Shown here one piece after another: positions 46,501 to 53,760 of a stretch of DNA of 64,000 nucleotides; position 1 is the stretch's first letter; the number at the start of each line of letters is the position of its first letter. The stretch is from an uncultured Lachnospiraceae bacterium (lineage in GTDB: Bacteria; Bacillota; Clostridia; Lachnospirales; Lachnospiraceae), in NCBI GenBank assembly GCA_910577955.1, contig CAJTNC010000001.1, forward strand, positions 263,562 to 327,561, in the 5' to 3' direction. The notes under the pieces were generated by a model that did no database searches, was not told where the DNA came from, and was given only the letters and a program-made list of their open reading frames with translations. Position numbers and translations under genes: made by a program.

Positions 46501-49500
46501 GGGAAATCCTTTGCCGGGATAGCGGTTGTCAGCGCTCAAAATTTAAGTGGAAATAGGAAGATAACACAGTGCCTGAACGCAGGAGAGTGTTACAAAGGAC
46601 AGGATCCTATCGCGAGGAATATCTCTACGGACAGGAGCAATTATTACTTTTATAATCCGGATGTGCCGGCTAACAGCGTTCAGACGCGAGGTGCGATGCT
46701 GATAGCGGAGCATAAAGGGAACGTGTTTCAGGAAATAAGTAAAGGGATGCATGGCGCAGTCAATATAGACTACGAGACCAGCTTTGACAGAGATAATAAT
46801 AGACTGATTCTGCCTGACGGGAGATATTTGCAGTTTACGGATGTGGCTGGGACGTATGATTACGGAAACAGCGACAGGCAGGGGCAGATCAAAAATTTGA
46901 AAGATAATTTCAGCGCTACGCTGAATGGAAATGATTTTCAACTGCTGCTTTTCGGCATAACAAGCGGGAAGATCCAGCCTCCCGACAGCATAACGCTGAA
47001 GGAGACGGGTGATCTCTATACTGTGACATATAAAGTCAATACAGATACGCTGTTTTGCACGGACGGGTATGAACTGCAGTTTTTTGCGGGTAAGGACGGA
47101 AACTGGAAAACGGATCCTATAAAAACCGTACTGATAACTGACGTGACTAAGAGCGTTTATAAGATAGATGCGGCGGATTTGTTCCGGGGGGTAAGCAGAG
47201 CGGATTATACGGAAATAAGAGTGCGGATGCGGGCAAGAAAAAATTCCTCTTATGCGGAGATTGACGGTGACGCTGCAGAGAACGGGAGGGACTATTCGGC
47301 GTGGAGTGAATATTCCAATACATTATCGACAAAACCGAAATTGCCGACGCCTCAGCTTCGGTTTGAAGTGTCCGATGAGGGCGGCGAAGATGAGCTGTGC
47401 GGTTATTGGGTTTTGGAGAATGCGGAGGACTATAAAGACTATAAGGAAGCCTATCGGATAACGATTCGGAATACGGACGGCAGCGTTACCGGAACAATAG
47501 AAGAAGGAACGATAAAAAGTGCGTTGTGTCGTTACGACTTGAGGAATGCCGGCAGTTCATCGGCAAGTAATGTAAATATTACGGCTTGCGCGGAACCTGT
47601 AAGCAGCGCGGGCTCTTACAGTCCGTCGGATAATTTTGAAAGACAGCCGAACTTATATCCGAAAAAATCTACGCTGAAAGCGGTAAACGTTGATAAAGGA
47701 GAATTTACCGGCACAAAAAAAGGCGAGCTGGGGTATCGTTTCAGTATGAAGCAGGACAGCGGAAATTACAGGTATGTGAATATCACCTGTATGGCGGAAC
47801 TTTGGTTTAAGGGGGAGAAAGCGGGAGAAGGTACGGTGCTGCTGCCGAACGACTATGGCGAGGCATACTGTACGATCGACCTGTCCTCCATGCTTGACGA
47901 GGATATCATACGGGAGATGATAGAAAGTGTAAGCACAGGAAGCAGCAGAGACGTAAAGGTCTGCTTCTATCCGTGGGAGATACACGAAGTTAAGTATTAT
48001 GTGACGGATGATGCGGGAAAAGAGATTGTGTCGAGAACGGTACCAAAGGCGGCGGCCGCATCGGAAGGCGAGGCTAACAACAAAACGGCATTTAACAGCA
48101 GTTATCAGACGGTTTATGTAAACGGTTTGACTGATTATAAGATGCATCCTGCGCCGAAGCCGGGAGAGACGTTAAATCCCGACATTACTGACGGAGCTAT
48201 CAGTTACACCCTGTATTGGGATATGGAAGAGAAAAACGGGCCTCTTTCCGAGATGTATCCCGGTGCGGAATATTCGGTTACGGTGACCGGAAAGAACGGG
48301 GACACAGAGGTCTTACTTTATCAGGGATCGGGGGACAAGGAAAACGGAAAAGTCAGAAATAAGGTGACACTTCAGGAAAACAACTGGAAGTACCAGCAGC
48401 TCATCCTGACAGTGGAGCGTCTCGGAAAAGAAAAAGCGGATACTGACGCAACTCATTATATCGGCGCATCGACGACAAAGGAGTATGGGATTCCGATCCG
48501 TTTAAACAGTGTGCAGGGCCTAAACGCAAAACTGCGGGACAGACACAGTCTGGTCATCGATGTGGCGTGGCTGCCCTCCGCAGAGACGGGAGTCGGCGGA
48601 TATGAGATCACTGTGAAAGGAAAGAATGCCATCGGAAAAGAAATTTCGATCACGGTTCCGGTGGACGGAAAGGATAGCGGAGCCGTGCAGATCGATCTGG
48701 ATGAGAAAAACGAGAACGGCGAGGAGATTTATAAAGAGCTAAAAGGAGTGAGTATATTAGGATTCTCCATTGTTGCCGTTCCTAAAAACGGCGATGCGAA
48801 CTATATGGAATCCAGAGAAAGCGATACTTTCTCTGTGACGATTCCGGCAAGGCTGAATATGCCGAATAAAAATCCGGAACTTATGATAGGAGAGGAGCCG
48901 GTTAGCGCTGACAAGGCGGTGCCGCCGGAGGCATTTACGGAGTTTGTTCTGAAGCTGGAAGATACAACGGCATCTTCGGAAGACGCCGCTTATGAAGTGG
49001 AATATTTCATCACAGATAAAGATGCAGATACAAACGGCCCGTTGATCGACTGGGATCAGAAAGAGGGCGTGAGGCCGGAGGCGGATGCGGAAAACGGTAT
49101 CTATATCAGCGCCGCCGACAAAATGGAGGGTAATCTGAATGCTGCCATATATAGGCTGAAAGAACAAAAAGATTTTGATGCAGAGCAGGCGGGCAGGAAG
49201 ATCTGGTACAGAGTCCGCGCAATATCCACCAGTAAGGTCAGTTCCGTCTGGACTGAATGGGTGGAGAAAGAATTGCCGAAAGTCCTGCTTGAACCGGTGG
49301 AGATAGCGGAAAATGAGACGGTAGACGAAGAATATATCTATAAAGTAGAGTTAGACGGGACGACGGAAGAGGGCGGCTCCCACAAGTTGTCGGTTCGTCA
49401 GCCGAAGGCGGGATTTGCGCCGATAGAATTCGCGAAAGGATACGAGATACTGATCCAGGAAGCGAAGAGAATGGAGTGGGTGCGCGATCCTGATACGGGG

Positions 49501-50490
49501 CAAACGGAAGAAAAAGAAGTGATCCCGGAGGAACGGATTTACACTTTGGAAGAAACGGAGCCTGACGCCGACGGGACTAAGCCGCTTAGACCCTTTAAAC
49601 TGACCGGAAAGAACGGAGATGTTTTGGACGACGGGATGAAGGATGCCGCAGATGTGGATATATTGGAGACTAAGATATCGGGGGACATGACGACGTACAT
49701 TTACACACTGTACACCATTACCCACAGTTACAAAGTGGATGCCACTGGGGCTATTTACAGGATACCGGTAGACGCAAAGCTTTGCTATAGCACAAAAGAC
49801 GATGCGGTGCAGGAGATATGGCTTGAGCTGCCGGAGGGCGTAGCGCTGGCAGATGATAACACGGAGATCAGTCACAGGCAGTTTATCGCCACATCTTCAG
49901 TGGATGTTGCGGTAATAACGCCGGATACGGAAAGATATGTGGTGGATTATCTGACAAGATGGCAGAGAGTGGCGAATGACGACGGTGAATATACAGATAT
50001 AGAAATCAGCAAAGTGGAAGTAAAGACAGCCGCAGGCAGCAGGATCGCGGTGGCGGGATACTATGAGGATATGCTGTATCTGGATGAAATGAGCGACAGT
50101 CAGTTGGATCTGTTGGGGATCGATCGGGAACTGTTAGAGATCTTGCCGGAAGAGGAGGAACAACTCGATAAGAGCGACTTATCGGGGAACGACACCGCAT
50201 CGGGAAATGATGCAGAGGAGAAAGAACCGGAGAAGCCCGAGAAACCGGAAAAACCGGACGACGGGAAAGAAGATGTGTCAGGAAACGATTCGTCATCCGA
50301 CAAGACGGAAGAATCTGAAGGCAATGCAGAGAAGGAACCGGGGGACAGTGCGGAGAAGGAACCGGAGAACAACACGGAGAAGGAACCGGGGGACGACACG
50401 CAGAAGGAGCCGGAGGACAGCACGGAGAAGGAATCGGAAGAAGAGCAGGAGAAAGATAAGGGAGAAACAGCGGAGAGGAAAACGAAATGA
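40591..50490 (+). CDS. Giant type IV pilin-like adhesin with GLUG repeats (3,299 residues)
   Basis: The protein begins with a class III prepilin signal: a short basic leader, cleavage expected after Gly13, then FTLVELIVTIAVSAILL with Glu5 present. A mixed region (about 40-590) follows. From about residue 590 to 1,980 lie some 38 GLUG-type units (counted by eye) of the form YVGGIAGYNxG, expected to form a long beta-helix. Residues about 2,100-3,130 look like fibronectin type III-like modules (for example WSEYSNTL and SVWTEWVEKEL). An acidic Glu/Lys/Pro tail with 8-residue repeats ends the protein; there is no LPXTG motif. The start is a TTG after AAAGGTG. It heads the pilin operon, so it is probably processed by PilD and carried on the pilus. 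The function is inferred as adhesion to a surface or glycan. Confidence 0.9.
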   Translation: MGKIGKFSKNNRGFTLVELIVTIAVSAILLSASVAGIIAWVHHADFVRNESYAETIYYAAQAELTRYRGNGQLAELDALVRSAGEDKADIMGKVPVYDVTDDHRAGLAGEGKADEYNERYKDRLYYLKKGEGPVGDDNPLGGLLSDYIYDGSIMDGAVCVEFDPSDGTVYSVTYSDRNTVFTYGEAVEEKEFSLLDRTKGVREKSRVGYYSTELSDAAPTAVGKTRVAEVQLINEDQLYLKWSLPGQFSGIRKFLSYTIEIYDKKADGQPAHTFVLKGRDLKETDASLNIRDAAGKIDPGYIVELAGDDGVSCKFIAYSLGSEMYLVLDSIDYGADPEQIAKKQGIESGFDTDALRNSASVLQLFSEPKDIYVRVQAQGKPYKTSAWKQSNASNTLFAAMKEGGLFEADKNIYEIKNARHLYNIRYLEKENEMTAPQTKETCYRQTGDIVWSVDENKLFHSISVNTGMVTGMEIASLQEDDKCVLSGETEQRPYFPAIPKLGENSVLEVESGRSHELKELVLYRSGGAAEAAEDTLSENKLGLIEINEGTVRGLTITGVNVQGVKNVGAVCGINADTGKILDTVVSGRVSGKENIGGLVGLDMASSGQEYETEPTEEELKKDSAYINLVNYAEVAGSVGKVGGIVGCLNEKGQTYRCENYGAVKGTEIDTVYIGGISGYNKGLVQNCTSAPADTPPGRGDDGELERAALKGIFVGGIVGCNNGGTIRDSGTAKETKNMFGTGGDAYIIGYRYVGGIVGYNNSSVDGGNEGTLINGQDRTNKAKVIGHDYVGGIVGANGLLKDSNIIEEITPQNKSKYVTCEIDKKYSSKMIVEDWVNEGMVEAVGAANGDGTYDGDGYYAGGIAGYNAGDLKNCTTRINTSSGGASDLIDQVRLYGKNASYVGGVAGYNVGHIYREDGTTSVNSVVSGKKYVGGIAGYNGSAQSAASGSIENSGRIENYELSGGYISAESYAGGYVGLNTTERLLSGTDGSPYMLTANPNEVTADHIVGGVMGALILAPENNGVVRVNCATDNFFGSVKANYAFAGGYVGYTQVLKKGENAEERAEALREKLAAAVKGTTVWQEQLQELTASVLDERLTAADGGAELQFKYEGVSGESQFASIEAPIFAGGAIGGNSWNTKLLLENIQNKIQVKATDSVTYDFISKASNEKDGTEKQDTFSFAGGIIGLVTPKAEVVLCSNSGAGGVQGTGTYGGGIAEVNLGTIRDCDAATAGNKNYYGGIAGLNTNEGKIISCTLKGQISGDSYLGGIAACNESIIENCTVEEKSEGESAVIGTGKYVGGIAAINRVKGKTETESYVNEITGCTVDANIGVLSRGEIVGGVLGSYQGGSLKNTEVKGGKSIYGLDCVGGIAGEISSGLEGTKENMVVNGAAVNAEREAGGIGGLVPDNVTIKWCENRGMVRSMSGFAGGIVPQVTMGSTVEYCRNTGSIEAVTSIAGGIAAENNGAVENCTVQNDSAEIVIRGTDSVGGITGENKGTVIACEMVGNVSVSDINANGAGRAIGGIAGKNKGLIREASIKKDGTNAWPKIATLSQGSYLGGVAGTNMPDGTGRADTGKIQDGTIDAGVVLEKGQQGTSGGIAGANAGTIVSMTFSGEVAGRAGFQYGTGGIAGRNEMGNATGVILSCRLRGGTVSAESGDTGFGGHEDNAKGAYVGGICGINPKGGSIESCLLEGRSEVSGDYGYVGGIVAYNLGTVENILGDKAGGTPRVHGSGKCVMGGIAAYNGETGVLENCATGEWSIENENTQRGETYPTGGIIGSNKSVYDQKDLENNATVSGGWMTGGVIGQQYTKLRDGFTIENCINKGNVTANHRSAGGIISDWRGQSGRVRECINEGQISITDSNSTNAAGGIIGTGWYDAPVSITIERCGNEGKIMHSTSGSGGRAGGIFGCYNSRSDYLTLEVTDCYNAAEIQNNGAAAAGIFAGDEGGGKVNLTIVRCVNYGKGTDSGKSFAGIAVVSAQNLSGNRKITQCLNAGECYKGQDPIARNISTDRSNYYFYNPDVPANSVQTRGAMLIAEHKGNVFQEISKGMHGAVNIDYETSFDRDNNRLILPDGRYLQFTDVAGTYDYGNSDRQGQIKNLKDNFSATLNGNDFQLLLFGITSGKIQPPDSITLKETGDLYTVTYKVNTDTLFCTDGYELQFFAGKDGNWKTDPIKTVLITDVTKSVYKIDAADLFRGVSRADYTEIRVRMRARKNSSYAEIDGDAAENGRDYSAWSEYSNTLSTKPKLPTPQLRFEVSDEGGEDELCGYWVLENAEDYKDYKEAYRITIRNTDGSVTGTIEEGTIKSALCRYDLRNAGSSSASNVNITACAEPVSSAGSYSPSDNFERQPNLYPKKSTLKAVNVDKGEFTGTKKGELGYRFSMKQDSGNYRYVNITCMAELWFKGEKAGEGTVLLPNDYGEAYCTIDLSSMLDEDIIREMIESVSTGSSRDVKVCFYPWEIHEVKYYVTDDAGKEIVSRTVPKAAAASEGEANNKTAFNSSYQTVYVNGLTDYKMHPAPKPGETLNPDITDGAISYTLYWDMEEKNGPLSEMYPGAEYSVTVTGKNGDTEVLLYQGSGDKENGKVRNKVTLQENNWKYQQLILTVERLGKEKADTDATHYIGASTTKEYGIPIRLNSVQGLNAKLRDRHSLVIDVAWLPSAETGVGGYEITVKGKNAIGKEISITVPVDGKDSGAVQIDLDEKNENGEEIYKELKGVSILGFSIVAVPKNGDANYMESRESDTFSVTIPARLNMPNKNPELMIGEEPVSADKAVPPEAFTEFVLKLEDTTASSEDAAYEVEYFITDKDADTNGPLIDWDQKEGVRPEADAENGIYISAADKMEGNLNAAIYRLKEQKDFDAEQAGRKIWYRVRAISTSKVSSVWTEWVEKELPKVLLEPVEIAENETVDEEYIYKVELDGTTEEGGSHKLSVRQPKAGFAPIEFAKGYEILIQEAKRMEWVRDPDTGQTEEKEVIPEERIYTLEETEPDADGTKPLRPFKLTGKNGDVLDDGMKDAADVDILETKISGDMTTYIYTLYTITHSYKVDATGAIYRIPVDAKLCYSTKDDAVQEIWLELPEGVALADDNTEISHRQFIATSSVDVAVITPDTERYVVDYLTRWQRVANDDGEYTDIEISKVEVKTAAGSRIAVAGYYEDMLYLDEMSDSQLDLLGIDRELLEILPEEEEQLDKSDLSGNDTASGNDAEEKEPEKPEKPEKPDDGKEDVSGNDSSSDKTEESEGNAEKEPGDSAEKEPENNTEKEPGDDTQKEPEDSTEKESEEEQEKDKGETAERKTK
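50326..50445 (+). repeat. Five 24-bp tandem repeats in the giant pilin tail
   Basis: Five units of 24 bases (starts 50326, 50350, 50374, 50398, 50422) encode variants of AEKEPGDS. The last unit is the most diverged. A whole-codon unit length means that copy number can change without a frameshift. Confidence 0.85.
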
Positions 50491-51056
50491 CAGAGAAAGA
50501 CGACAAGGGTTATACGATGATCATTGTCCTGTGCCTGATGTTTCTATTTATGGCGCTGGCGCTCTCCATGTTGTTTTCTTCCGCACAGACGTTGGCCAGA
50601 GCGGGACGCGAGTCAGCCAGAAAACAGAGCCGGGCATCGGCAGTGTCGTTTGCGGAATGGATAGATGAGGAACTGGGGAGGCTGCCTGCAAACGGTGCGG
50701 AAGGCAAACCCAATAATCTGTCCGGATGGACTAAAAAAAGATTGCTGGACGATCGGAACTGGCCCGCATATACAGGCGGACTTGAGGGGGAAGAGGAAGT
50801 TGCGATTTTGACCTACAGACCGTACGTGAGTGAAACCTCCGAATTGAAAGAGGAAGAACTGGGACAGTTGGAAGTTAAAATGTACTGGGAGGCGGAGGAC
50901 GGCGGCATTGATCCTGAGGCTCCGGATGTGAATCTGGTCGTAACAGTGAAAGCCGTGGTGCGGGGAGAACAGTTTTCGGTGACCACGCGCTATGCTAAAA
51001 ATCTGGATAATTCGGGCAGCTGGGATGGCACATGGAATATGAGGGGGCGCGAATGA
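50487..51056 (+). CDS. Minor pilin-like protein lacking Glu5 (PilX-like)
   Basis: The 189-residue protein has the leader MTEKDDKG and then YTMIIVLCLMFLFMALALSML. The hydrophobic helix is pilin-like, but residue 5 after the expected cleavage site is Ile instead of Glu. The rest is a soluble domain with many Glu residues. It overlaps the giant pilin gene by 4 bases (ATGA). In type II secretion the tip pseudopilin GspK also lacks Glu5, and PilX-type proteins have similar starts. A tip or priming role is inferred. Confidence 0.8.
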   Translation: MTEKDDKGYTMIIVLCLMFLFMALALSMLFSSAQTLARAGRESARKQSRASAVSFAEWIDEELGRLPANGAEGKPNNLSGWTKKRLLDDRNWPAYTGGLEGEEEVAILTYRPYVSETSELKEEELGQLEVKMYWEAEDGGIDPEAPDVNLVVTVKAVVRGEQFSVTTRYAKNLDNSGSWDGTWNMRGRE

Positions 51057-51057
51057 G

Positions 51058-51390
51058 ATGAAAAATCAGAAAGGAACTTCACTGGTTTCAGTGATCGTAT
51101 CATTTGCGGTGATGATGATCGTGCTGCTGCTCTTACAGGTTTCTATTACGGCCAGCGGCAGGTACACAGCCGAAGCCGACGAACTTTGGAAACAGGCGGC
51201 ATCAGCGGAAAATAAGTATGTGAACGACATTCCGTCTTCTGAAGGGGGAGAGGTGGAAAAGGCCGGTAATATAGACATTGTGATGGAATCCGGTGCGGCC
51301 GGCGCCGACAGGGAAGTATGGGGGAACATAGAAAAATGGCAGACGACATCTGATGACCCGGACGGGTTTAAGATATATTACTTTAAATGA
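51058..51390 (+). CDS. Small minor pilin lacking Glu5
   Basis: The 110-residue protein has leader MKNQKG followed by TSLVSVIVSFAVMMIVLLLL. Position 5 is Ser instead of Glu, and the start of the mature helix resembles PilV/GspI types. The short soluble part has no recognisable domain. It begins one base after the previous stop, so the two are translationally coupled. Confidence 0.8.
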   Translation: MKNQKGTSLVSVIVSFAVMMIVLLLLQVSITASGRYTAEADELWKQAASAENKYVNDIPSSEGGEVEKAGNIDIVMESGAAGADREVWGNIEKWQTTSDDPDGFKIYYFK

Positions 51391-51519
51391 CGAGCGGTTC
51401 CCTGAGTATGTTGACAGGGAAAGACTGTTTGGCAGAGGATGCAGGGTTTGAGGATGTACTGTGCATGGGGATATTATGGAGAGCCCCCGCGCAGGAAGGG
51501 AGGTGAGGTCAGAGGCGAA

Positions 51520-52176
51520 ATGAAAAGTGATAGCAAAGGAATGACACTTATAGAGTTAATCGTTACTTTTGCGGTGGCTGCAATTTTTATGGCAGCAGCG
51601 GCGTTGCTGATAGTTCCGGCGACAAAAATGACAATGCATATCAAAGGGATGAACAGAGTGCATGATGACGCCGCAATCATTATGGAAACCATAAGGAATG
51701 AACTGAGTTACGCGGATGCGTATACGGAAAATACGGGCACAGAGGTGCCGGCCATAGAGCTTAAATATGCTTATCCGGCCGATGCGGGAGACGATGCTTA
51801 TGACGCGGATTATGCAGGATACTATAAAAGCGCCGCCTACAGTGACAAAGGCGGGAATCCGGCTGAGATAAAAGTGGACGATCAGGAGGGCAGCGAGAGC
51901 CAAGGAAGACTGCAGATCGTCTATGCGGAGATAAGCGATAATCCGGACGGGGCGGCAGAATCGGAGGTCATCCGGGAAGAGATCAAGTGGTGGTACGGGA
52001 AAGGATTGTATCAGAATAATCAACTCCGGCTGGGCTTTAAGAAAAAAGATCCGGATAAGAATATCATTACGGTCAAACTTACTATAATCGACCCGACCTC
52101 CGGCTACTCCTATACGGAAGAAGCGGATATCCGCTGTATGAATGTGAATCCGGACAGGATCAAAGAAATCGTATAG
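51520..52176 (+). CDS. Minor pilin with canonical prepilin signal (PilW/GspJ-like)
   Basis: The 218-residue protein has a 7-residue leader (MKSDSKG), then MTLIELIVTFAVAAIFMAAAALL with Glu5 present. The soluble domain is acidic. I chose the ATG at 51520 because AGAGG precedes it and the leader is then typical. The open frame extends to 51439, but those residues (with a Trp/Tyr/Pro-rich string) do not look coding. About 130 bases separate it from the previous gene, and nothing else was found in that gap. Confidence 0.85.
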   Translation: MKSDSKGMTLIELIVTFAVAAIFMAAAALLIVPATKMTMHIKGMNRVHDDAAIIMETIRNELSYADAYTENTGTEVPAIELKYAYPADAGDDAYDADYAGYYKSAAYSDKGGNPAEIKVDDQEGSESQGRLQIVYAEISDNPDGAAESEVIREEIKWWYGKGLYQNNQLRLGFKKKDPDKNIITVKLTIIDPTSGYSYTEEADIRCMNVNPDRIKEIV

Positions 52177-52260
52177 CGGCCGCAATAACAGTTCAGGAAA
52201 TTCACCACAGGTGGTTTCAAATAAAAACATAAAAACCAATCAAAAGAAAGGGAGACAAAA

Positions 52261-52734
52261 ATGATGAAAAATTGTGTGATGGGTCTTAGAACCAAACTGG
52301 CAAACAGGAAGGAAAATAATAAAGGATTTACGCTGGTAGAGCTGATCGTGGTTATCGTTATATTGGCTATTCTGGCAGCTATTCTGATTCCGGGACTGAT
52401 GAAGTGGATCGATGAGGCGAGGGATAAACAGTACCAGTTGGAAGCAAGAAGCATTTTTATGGCGACGGAAGGTGAGATGACGAAAGAGTATGGAAAGCAG
52501 TCAACGCTTACTGAGACCACAACATGGACTGGAGACACAGATGCGCATATCGTAGAAATTGAAAGATTATCTGGTTTAGATGTAAAAGAAGTCAAATTTA
52601 AGATAAAAGATGCAAGTGCCGATGATTGGACAATTACTGAGTTTGAAACAAAGTTTGTGTCTGGTGGAAAAGAAGTGACATGGCACTGGAAAGCTAGTGA
52701 GAATGAGTGGAAAGAAGGAGCAGGCATTGCTTGA
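52261..52734 (+). CDS. Major-type pilin 1
   Basis: The 157-residue prepilin has cleavage expected after Gly22, then FTLVELIVVIVILAILAAILIPGLMKWIDEARDKQ, the classical type IV major pilin helix. It has no cysteine pair near the C-terminus. A strong AAAGGGAG site precedes the ATG. It shares the helix and the following EARSIF block with the two pilins downstream, which shows local duplication. The C-terminal half is AT-rich compared with the surrounding genes. Confidence 0.92.
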   Translation: MMKNCVMGLRTKLANRKENNKGFTLVELIVVIVILAILAAILIPGLMKWIDEARDKQYQLEARSIFMATEGEMTKEYGKQSTLTETTTWTGDTDAHIVEIERLSGLDVKEVKFKIKDASADDWTITEFETKFVSGGKEVTWHWKASENEWKEGAGIA

Positions 52735-52815
52735 TAAGCGATGAAGCTTTCAAGAGTAGGGAAATTTGATTTTGGCTAAAAATTTATAATAGTTTGAGCA
52801 AGAAAAAAGCTGTTG

Positions 52816-52915
52816 TTAGCACTGGCAATTCAAGAAAAATTGTGCCGAACTTCAGGTCTGCCGTGCATGGAATCATAACCGGCAGGCTTCTCCCTTAGGG
52901 GAAACTGGTTATAGG
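52816..52915 (+). ncRNA. Possible structured RNA between pilin genes, unassigned
   Basis: The 52735-52951 gap has no gene. It contains several helices: GGCAATT (52824-52830) with a partner ending in GTGCC (52842-52846), CTGCCG/CGGCAG (52858-52863/52880-52885), ATAACC/GGTTAT (52875-52880/52907-52912), and a small TTCTCCC-TTA-GGGGAA hairpin inside the last. A TATAAT at 52785-52790 could start a transcript. It matches no riboswitch consensus that I can recall, including both cyclic di-GMP classes. It may be a regulatory leader of the next pilin genes, or debris from an insertion. Confidence 0.35.
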
Positions 52916-52951
52916 CAATTGCGAAATTCTGTTTTTTTACAGTGTTGCTTG

Positions 52952-53079
52952 TGTAAAATTTACGCATCCATAAGCAGGTGCTGTGAGACCGTCGGCAGTT
53001 AGCGAGGTATTTTCGAGCTTACTGCCGCTGCGGTCGAGCCGCAGTGAGAACGTACCTGCGTTGGATCGTATATTTTACA
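52952..53079 (-). repeat. Structured dispersed repeat, copy B (inverted relative to copy A)
   Basis: This 128-bp element reads on the minus strand as a homologue of 36597-36732. The flank 53055-53076 is identical to 36602-36623 (22 of 22), and 52956-52989 is identical to 36693-36726 (34 of 34). Inside, the small hairpin is CTGCGG/CCGCAG and the large one has the CGGCAGT/ACTGCCG core, so pairs are kept although bases differ from copy A. The outermost pairs also differ (TGTA/TACA against CGTGC/GCACG). It lies 36 bases before the next pilin gene. Confidence 0.85.
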
Positions 53080-53115
53080 TAAAAAAAAGACAAAACAACT
53101 TTAGGGGTGGGTTAT

Positions 53116-53730
53116 ATGGCAAACAGGGCAAAAGCGAAAGATGCAGGAGGCTTCCCTGACAGCTCATGGGGCAACGGCAGTATATGGGGGCTAAGGAATC
53201 GGGGGGGTAACGGCAGTGAAAGGCATCGGAGAAAGGATCACAGAGGATTTACGCTTGTAGAGTTAATAGTTGTAATTGTTATTCTTGCGATTCTGGCAGC
53301 AATACTGGTGCCGGGACTGTTGAAATGGATAGATGAAGCAAAAAATAAGAAATATGAGGCGGAAGCGAGAAATATCTATCTGGCGGCGGAAGCATCCATT
53401 ATGGAGGCGTATGCTTGGGGATTTGCTGACAGTGAAAGCTATATTGTGGGCGGCCTCAGAGACGGCCAGTATACACTTCAGACTGGCCAAAATGAGGAAT
53501 GGTTTAATTATGTCAAAGAGATGTCGGGGATAGATTCGATAGAATGGATGCGGATTTATGTGAATAATAGTCAGATTGCGGGTTTGAATATAAACTATAG
53601 ATCCATGTCGGATGGAAAAAAGCTTAAGGCTTGGATAAAGCAAAAGGGTTATGTTTCTCCGGATGGAGAGAGCGAGAGCTATTACCAAAATCGGGATGAT
53701 GACGGGATGTGGCATTTTTCTTCGCGTTAG
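53116..53730 (+). CDS. Major-type pilin 2 with unusually long leader
   Basis: The 204-residue prepilin has a 44-residue leader rich in Gly, Ser, Arg and Lys before FTLVELIVVIVILAILAAILVPGLLKWIDEAKNKK (Glu5 present). Leaders of this class are usually 6-25 residues. The start at 53116 follows AGGGGTGGG, and no later in-frame start was found. The mature part is longer than its paralogues, with an extra Ser/Tyr/Asp-rich C-terminus. It is downstream of repeat copy B. Confidence 0.88.
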   Translation: MANRAKAKDAGGFPDSSWGNGSIWGLRNRGGNGSERHRRKDHRGFTLVELIVVIVILAILAAILVPGLLKWIDEAKNKKYEAEARNIYLAAEASIMEAYAWGFADSESYIVGGLRDGQYTLQTGQNEEWFNYVKEMSGIDSIEWMRIYVNNSQIAGLNINYRSMSDGKKLKAWIKQKGYVSPDGESESYYQNRDDDGMWHFSSR

Positions 53731-53760
53731 TCAATAGGAGCATTTACAAAAGAGGTATGA

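Noticed and set aside
42361..46540. Repetitive DNA that might suggest a CRISPR array
   Set aside because: The repeats are degenerate codons for GGI-GYN motifs inside one open frame, not identical repeats with unique spacers.
50400..50490. Possible LPXTG sortase signal at the end of the giant pilin
   Set aside because: The tail is Glu/Lys/Pro-rich and ends in ETAERKTK, with no LPXTG, no hydrophobic segment and no sortase gene nearby.
52735..52951. Cyclic di-GMP or cobalamin riboswitch
   Set aside because: Neither the cyclic di-GMP class I or II cores nor the B12 box can be matched, so the region was left as unassigned.
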